Source: Symsagittifera roscoffensis (Eukaryota > Xenacoelomorpha > Acoela > Convolutidae). From it: a stretch of 64,000 nt of DNA. The notes below the pieces were generated by a model that ran no database searches, was not told the DNA's origin, and worked only from the letters and a program-made list of their open reading frames with translations. Below are positions 58,999-64,000 of this stretch, piece after piece. Position numbers and translations under genes: made by a program. The first letter of the stretch is position 1. Every line of letters begins with the position of its first letter. The stretch covers positions 62,460,754 through 62,524,753 of the forward strand of contig NC_087065.1 of the NCBI RefSeq assembly GCF_963678635.1, read 5' to 3'.

Positions 58999-60512
58999 AC
59001 AACCCAAAGTGTTTCAAAAAATGAATTTAGAAAACAAAAATATACTTTTGGTTTATGGAAAAACACCTATCATACAATTTTCATATATGGAAAAATGCTT
59101 GTCATAGAGATTTCATACAATTGTCTGTGCGTATGGAATTGTATGAAATTATATGACAAGAAACTTCTCATTTATGGAAATTGTATGATAAGAAGTTTTA
59201 GTCACCCCGGGTAATCCTAAACAAAGGAAAATCGGTTCCTCTGCAAACAGAATAAAATATTTCATTCGAAATAATTCGAAAAATTAACAAGAATAAAAAA
59301 AATTTTGTATGTCGATGTTTTTTTGTTACAAATTTTTTGTACTTTTAGTTGAAGAGTAAATGAATTAGGTTGAAAACGCAAGAAGGAGAAGTAAAAATGG
59401 ATAAACTACGGTAAAAGTTGCAGTATAAATCAGCTTTGGTATATCAATTACATATAGATCATTGTTTGAGTTTAAACCAGTCCAGTTGTCAATATTAGGA
59501 CGCCACGCCCGGATTTTTTCTGTGAAATTTCTTGGATTTCGCAGATTTTGTATCTAAATTCTGCAAAATTGGAACCAGATTGCTTGTCCGATAGTTAAGT
59601 TAACCCATTGAGACAATTCAGCCAATAATAGTGACCGCCGCAGTGACCGCTCAATGCGCTGCGAGCTTGCCAACAGAGGGTAAGACTCTATACGAAATTT
59701 AGAGCGGGTTATCGCCGCGAAGCGGCGTCGCACACATAGCGCGCTTACCGGCGACCTTAAACCGAGAAATATCTCCAATTCCAATTTCTTTCTGTCGAAT
59801 CTAGCGTTTCGTAAAACTGGCTGAACCGTCTCATACTGAATTGTCTGAATTTCAAATGGGCTGAAATGTCTTTGGTCGAATTGTCTTTGCGCCGTTACAA
59901 ACACAACCCAAAGTGTTTCAAAAAATGAATTTAGAAAACAAAAATATACTTTTGGTTTATGGAAAAACACCTATCATACAATTTTCATATATGGAAAAAT
60001 GCTTGTCATAGAGATTTCATACAATTGTCTGTGCGTATGGAATTGTATGAAATTGTATGACAAGAAATTTGTCATTTATGGAAATTATATGATAAGAAGT
60101 TTTAATATCATAATTTCCTAATAAAAGGAAAGACGGTTCCTCTGCAAACAGCATAAAATATTTCAATCGAAATAGTTCGAAAAATTAACAAGAATAAAAT
60201 AAATTTTTGTATGTCGAAGTTTTTTTGTTACAAATTTTTTGTATTTTTAGTTGAAGAGTAAATGAATTAGGTTGAAAATGCAAGAAGGCGAAGTAAAAAT
60301 GGATAAGCTACGGTAAAAGTTGCAGTATAAATCAGCTTTGGTATATCAATTACATATAGATCATTGTTTGAGTTTAAACCAGTGCAGTTGTCAACATTAG
60401 GACGCCACGCCCGGATTTTTTCTTGGAAATTTCTTGGATTTTGCAGAGTTTGTTTCTAAATTCTGCAAAATTGGAACCGGATTGCATGTCCGATAGTTAT
60501 GTTAACCCACTA
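58707..60512. repeat. 903-base tandem duplication
   Basis: Copies 58707-59609 and 59610-60512. Both run from gagacaattcagccaataat through the MITE core and right end, the tatgataag hairpins, tcggttcctctgcaaacag, ggacgccacgcccggatttt and ccgatagtta. The second MITE therefore lacks its left terminal repeat and arose by duplication, not transposition. Confidence 0.85.
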
Positions 60513-61334
60513 AGACATAAACTGTCTATTGAATTCAGAAGTATGTTGTCACTTTTTTGTGCTCTGATATAAAAAACGAGTTTGGCGCCGTAATGAATCA
60601 ACCTGTTCAACTAGCTGCTAGTCGTTATGGACACGTATCAACCTGAAAATGAGCCCTCTGGAGTTACAAATTAATTTTGGTGTTACCTTTGGATTAAGTT
60701 TTTTCCATTCTTTCCAGATTTTTTTTTGAATTTAATTGAACCTTCGAAAGTGTGTTTTCCTTGAAATCTTGTTTCTTCTAGAATACTTCCTTGCTCGGTT
60801 TTTTTGCTCGAAATCGCTCGAATCTAGAACGACAGGGCTTTAATATGATAAGTCACTCCATCTATTCTGATGATCTTTTGTGATACTTGAAGTTGCGTGT
60901 GACAAAAGTAAAGAAAAGATTAAACACACCCGAAAACAAGCTTTCCTCCCCGCTGTCACTGGTCGGATTGAAAACACAATTATTTTAAAAAATCAAACTA
61001 TTTTCAAGCAGTTACCTGAGAATATATTGAAATTGCATTTAATCAAATTTATTAAAATTTCTGCGTAGGAGAACAAGCATTTGGTCTTAAAATACGTTTT
61101 CAGTTATGGAATAGATAAACGATACTTGAAGGGTCGAGGGAAAACGGACTTGATAAAAGACACATTTTGACTTTGAGCTTGTCTTTGAAAGTAGGTCAAT
61201 GTTTGGTAAAAAAAAATGATAACTTTAACCTACTAAAAATAAATATATCTTGATTATTTTTTTATGTTTTTATTTTTTATTACTTTTTTTTGTTTGTTCC
61301 GACCACTCTCGAAGAGTGCGAAAGTACTATGGCG

Positions 61335-61425
61335 TTGAGGTAGTTTTTTTAGTTAGTAGTTTGAGGTAGTTTTTTTTTTTTAGTTTTTTGAGGTAGTTTT
61401 TTTTAGGTAGTTGAGGTAGTTGTAA
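61335..61425. repeat. TTGAGGTAGTTTTTT short repeats
   Basis: About five imperfect copies of ttgaggtagttttttt, just before the last exon of the TIR-NHL gene. Confidence 0.6.
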
Positions 61426-61627
61426 GTGGATTTTTTTTACGTCAGATGCTACTTGAATAATGTCACAAAAGATTCATTTTGGCCATAAAAGCTATTAAAA
61501 GCTAGTTATGGTCTCTAATCTGGTAACGTTTTTCATTTGGAGGATATGCTTGATTTTCAATTGTTTTTTCAAATAATTCATACGTCAGAAAAGTGTTGAC
61601 TAAAAGTTTTTCTATTGCGTTTATTAG

Positions 61628-62350
61628 GGTTTGGTGATGAAGTCTTCCGTTGGGGAGCTGCGAGGCATACAAGACCTGGTTATTCTGGAGTCCAACTTTA
61701 TTCTTGTGTCTCAAACAGCCAGACTGATCAGTGGACAATATATCAACTGGATCTCAATTCTGAACGAGGACATGACAGAAATCAAAGTGTGGGACACCCT
61801 CGAAGAAATCACTAACCCCACCTGTATGGCTGTCCTCCGTAACGGCGACATCGCAATTGTCGACGAGACGGATTCGATTCGACAAAACATATACTCACGA
61901 GTCTATATCGTGAGTGAAAACTCGCCACGTGTCAGGAAATCTTTCCAATTAAACATGCATCACGTGACTTCTCTCGACGCATCACCGTTCGATGACGTCA
62001 TAGTCGCCACCAGCTGGCGAACTCAGCAGGTGCGCATGTTTGATCTCAAAGGTCGACAGCTCTGGTTCCTTATATGGAAAGACGACTTGCTGCTCCGAGC
62101 GCCGAGTGGCATTGCCTTCCTGTCGGCCGACGAAATTTTGCTATGTGACCGGGACAAGCACAGTATCTATTTGCTGGAAACGAAAAGTGGAAAGACGAGT
62201 TCGACACTTGAAGAAGAGTTTCAGTTCTGCACAAAACACCCTCGGCTCATAGCTGCCGTGAACGATCCTCATTCAAGCCAGAGTTTTATAGTCGTCACAG
62301 ATAACACACCAGATCCCAAGTTCATCAAATTGCAAAACCAATTGAGTTAA
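61628..62350 (+). CDS. TIR-NHL protein gene, exon 3 (C-terminal NHL-like beta-propeller)
   Basis: After acceptor TTTATTAG, 240 codons and stop TAA. The exon starts on a whole codon, matching the phase of exon 2's end; the three exons total 1866 bases (621 residues plus stop). Repeats typical of NHL or TRIM-NHL propellers appear: GELRGIQDLVILESN, PTCMAVLRNGDIAIVDE, HVTSLDASPFDDVIVAT then VRMFDLKGRQLWFL, and PSGIAFLSADEILLCDRD then HSIYLLETKSGK. Propellers of this kind bind proteins or RNA, so this part probably senses or recruits while the TIR signals (inference). The coding GC content contrasts sharply with the intron. It is also a good last exon alone if the upstream joins are wrong. Confidence 0.75.
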   Translation, partial: GLVMKSSVGELRGIQDLVILESNFILVSQTARLISGQYINWISILNEDMTEIKVWDTLEEITNPTCMAVLRNGDIAIVDETDSIRQNIYSRVYIVSENSPRVRKSFQLNMHHVTSLDASPFDDVIVATSWRTQQVRMFDLKGRQLWFLIWKDDLLLRAPSGIAFLSADEILLCDRDKHSIYLLETKSGKTSSTLEEEFQFCTKHPRLIAAVNDPHSSQSFIVVTDNTPDPKFIKLQNQLS

Positions 62351-62538
62351 TTTACATTAAATATCGATCATTTTTAATTCTTTTTCAAACAGCGGAATTA
62401 GAAAGTTTCAATTTCTGTTCAGCATAGCTGGTCCTTTAATTTTTTGTTTCCTTCAAATGAACGACGACAATAGTACAACATTCTAACGGATAGATTATGT
62501 TCACGTTTTAAAAAAGATTCCTGAGAAGTTAATTTCAG

Positions 62539-62544
62539 AATAAA
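62539..62544 (+). promoter_or_regulatory. Poly(A) signal AATAAA
   Basis: Canonical hexamer 190 bases after the stop codon of the TIR-NHL gene. A weaker ATTAAA lies near 62356. Confidence 0.5.
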
Positions 62545-62550
62545 GGCAAC

Positions 62551-62940
62551 TGCCCAAACAATTCGATTCATGTGTAGTAAATACACCTCTTTTTCTACCA
62601 GTTCTTTTTAACAGATTTTTGTTTTGTCATTTTATCTAAATTATCTTCCAACGCCGAAAAATATCAGATCTTTACTTGAAAAGCCGGACTTCTCTTTCAA
62701 AAATTTTTCTTTCATACGATTCAAGTGCTAAAATATAACATTTTTTAAATCAATATGTGAAAAGTCATTTAGTGTTGATTTTAATTATCCTGACAAAACG
62801 AACAAAACTGGAATCTTTAGGCGCGTTTCTTCTTTAAAATTGTGGTGCCATTAGACAAAAAAGAAGAGAACTACAGTAACTTGAATTGAGATTAATATTT
62901 ATTTACTTTCGAAAGTGTCATCAATTGTGGTAAAAGCAAA
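62551..62940. other. Intergenic AT-rich DNA
   Basis: No feature recognised downstream of the TIR-NHL gene. Confidence 0.3.
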
Positions 62941-62944
62941 CACT

Positions 62945-63012
62945 GCTTCATAGACCTTACAAGACAGTCGGAACACTCAGGGCTTCGCCTTGATACGAGC
63001 AGTCTTGTTTAA
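62945..63012 (+). repeat. Foldback arm terminus, short solo copy
   Basis: catagaccttacaagacagt, cggaacactcagggcttcgc and gatacgagcagtcttgttta match the outer end of the foldback right arm (27785-27850). Confidence 0.75.
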
Positions 63013-64000
63013 TAGTCCATAATTGAAGGGAAGGAGAGAAATCAAATTGAAATATTCGATTTTCTGTCTTTCAAAGAAAAAGACAATTTTTTTTTGCAGA
63101 TGGACAGGTTTAAAAGTTTTACCAGCAATGTTTGACTGACATTCATATATCTCAAAAGTTTATTGCTAACAAGTCAGGGTAAAACCCCAAATATTCCGAC
63201 TGCACACTAACTCACATCGAATAGTTTTTGGCAGAACATTTTTGTAGGGCGGCATAATTTGCCACTCATATATAATTTGCATTATGCTATCAATATAATA
63301 AAAAACTTTCACTGAGAGTATGAATTAGTTCAGAGCATGGTTAGTCTGCAGTTTCCCAAACCTCAAAAAGTCCAAAAATAATTGAAAATAAAAATCCATT
63401 TAAATTTAAACTCAGAAAGTCGATATCTTCAATGGACTAAGACAAGTATTAAAAAACTATAATTGCGATCGCCAAAACTTCAATGATTGAAAATAACATC
63501 TCAAGCTTAGATATTACGCATTTCCTCAAAATCGAAACAAAACATCACTTCCGATTTGTTTTTTGTTATTTTAACCAAAATGATTTATCTACACATACTG
63601 TTTTTTTTCTAATTCTAAGTAGCTGCTCAGCAAAGTGATTTGGCTCATAATTGATTTCAAACTGAACTGAAAGGCAACATTGTCTATTGAAAGCTAATTA
63701 TACCCAATATTTCTCTTCGCATTTAACGAGGTGCGCTGATGAAAAATTAATCCATTTTTTAAAGAATATTTTTATTTTTCAAATTGGAAGATCAGTTGAG
63801 AAAAATTAAATTTGAAATAAGCAGTTTTTTTAACATCCCCATTGACAAAAAAGGTATTAAAAATGTATGGGATCAAAGTTTTTTTGAGACAATTTGGAAA
63901 TCCTTTTCAATTTTTAAAAAAAATCATAAACTTTCTCAAAAACTACTCTAGTGTTTAAAAAAAGTATATTCAATGGAAAGTCTGCTCAGTACCCTGTGTG
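63013..64000. other. AT-rich DNA, no feature recognised
   Basis: No gene. A small fragment (cccaaatattccgactgca, near 63186) echoes the foldback terminus. Confidence 0.3.

Larger units (their letters stand above)
57808..61627 (+). other. Last intron of the TIR-NHL gene, repeat-filled
   Basis: 3.8 kb between GTAGAG and TTTATTAG. It contains tatgataagc/gcttatcata-type repeats (57940-58160, 59060-59210, 59965-60105), a MITE (58624-58989), a 903-base tandem duplication and a ttgaggtagtttttt tract (about 61335-61420). A further small exon cannot be excluded, but the flanking exons already match in phase (0/0). Confidence 0.55.

Noticed and set aside
1-64000. tRNA, rRNA or other structured RNA genes
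   Set aside because: None found by eye; the only tRNA-like sequence is the 12-base primer binding site of the BEL element.

Overview
The window reads as nuclear DNA of an animal, probably an AT-rich, repeat-dense invertebrate genome; I cannot name the phylum. Reasons: coding sequence is split by GT-AG introns with matching phases, the dominant repeats are metazoan types (BEL/Pao LTR retrotransposons, a FLYWCH/MULE-like DNA transposon, long foldbacks, MITEs), and there is no operon structure. A 200-base run of N (24050-24249) marks an assembly gap.

Host genes are few and were rebuilt from splice sites. (1) Minus strand, 1-3087: three exons of a low-complexity, probably regulatory protein that runs off the left edge. 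(2) Minus strand, 36221-36828: the last two exons of an unrecognised gene with a poly(A) signal just beyond the stop. (3) Plus strand, 56449-62350: a three-exon gene whose phases agree exactly, predicted at 621 residues, joining an N-terminal TIR-like domain, a long acidic linker and a C-terminal NHL-like beta-propeller. This TIR-NHL architecture is the most interesting item here. An orphan short exon at 35519-35641 (minus) is tentative.

Mobile elements make up much of the rest. A decayed BEL/Pao element lies on the plus strand at about 5830-8340. A second, nearly complete BEL/Pao element occupies 42897-54890 on the minus strand, with two LTRs, a tRNA-His-type primer binding site, gag, protease, RT, RNase H and integrase, all broken by stops and frameshifts. 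Its integrase is split by a 3.5 kb insertion (43940-47465) flanked by a 19-base duplication. A fuller copy of the inserted element sits next door at 38633-42702, and both carry remains of a FLYWCH/MULE-like transposase.

Repeats: a 1.45 kb tandem array (11318-16830) built around a short TIR element starting CAGGG(G)CGGATTTAG; a larger paralogous block pair (15374-18335 and 20969-23820); a 1.07 kb foldback (26774-27849) with half copies at 4525, 28507, 29021 and 62945; a 366-base MITE with an exact 9-base target duplication inside the last intron of the TIR-NHL gene, partly caught in a 903-base tandem duplication; and another hairpin element at 34284-34848. The remaining intergenic DNA is AT-rich and I see no genes in it.
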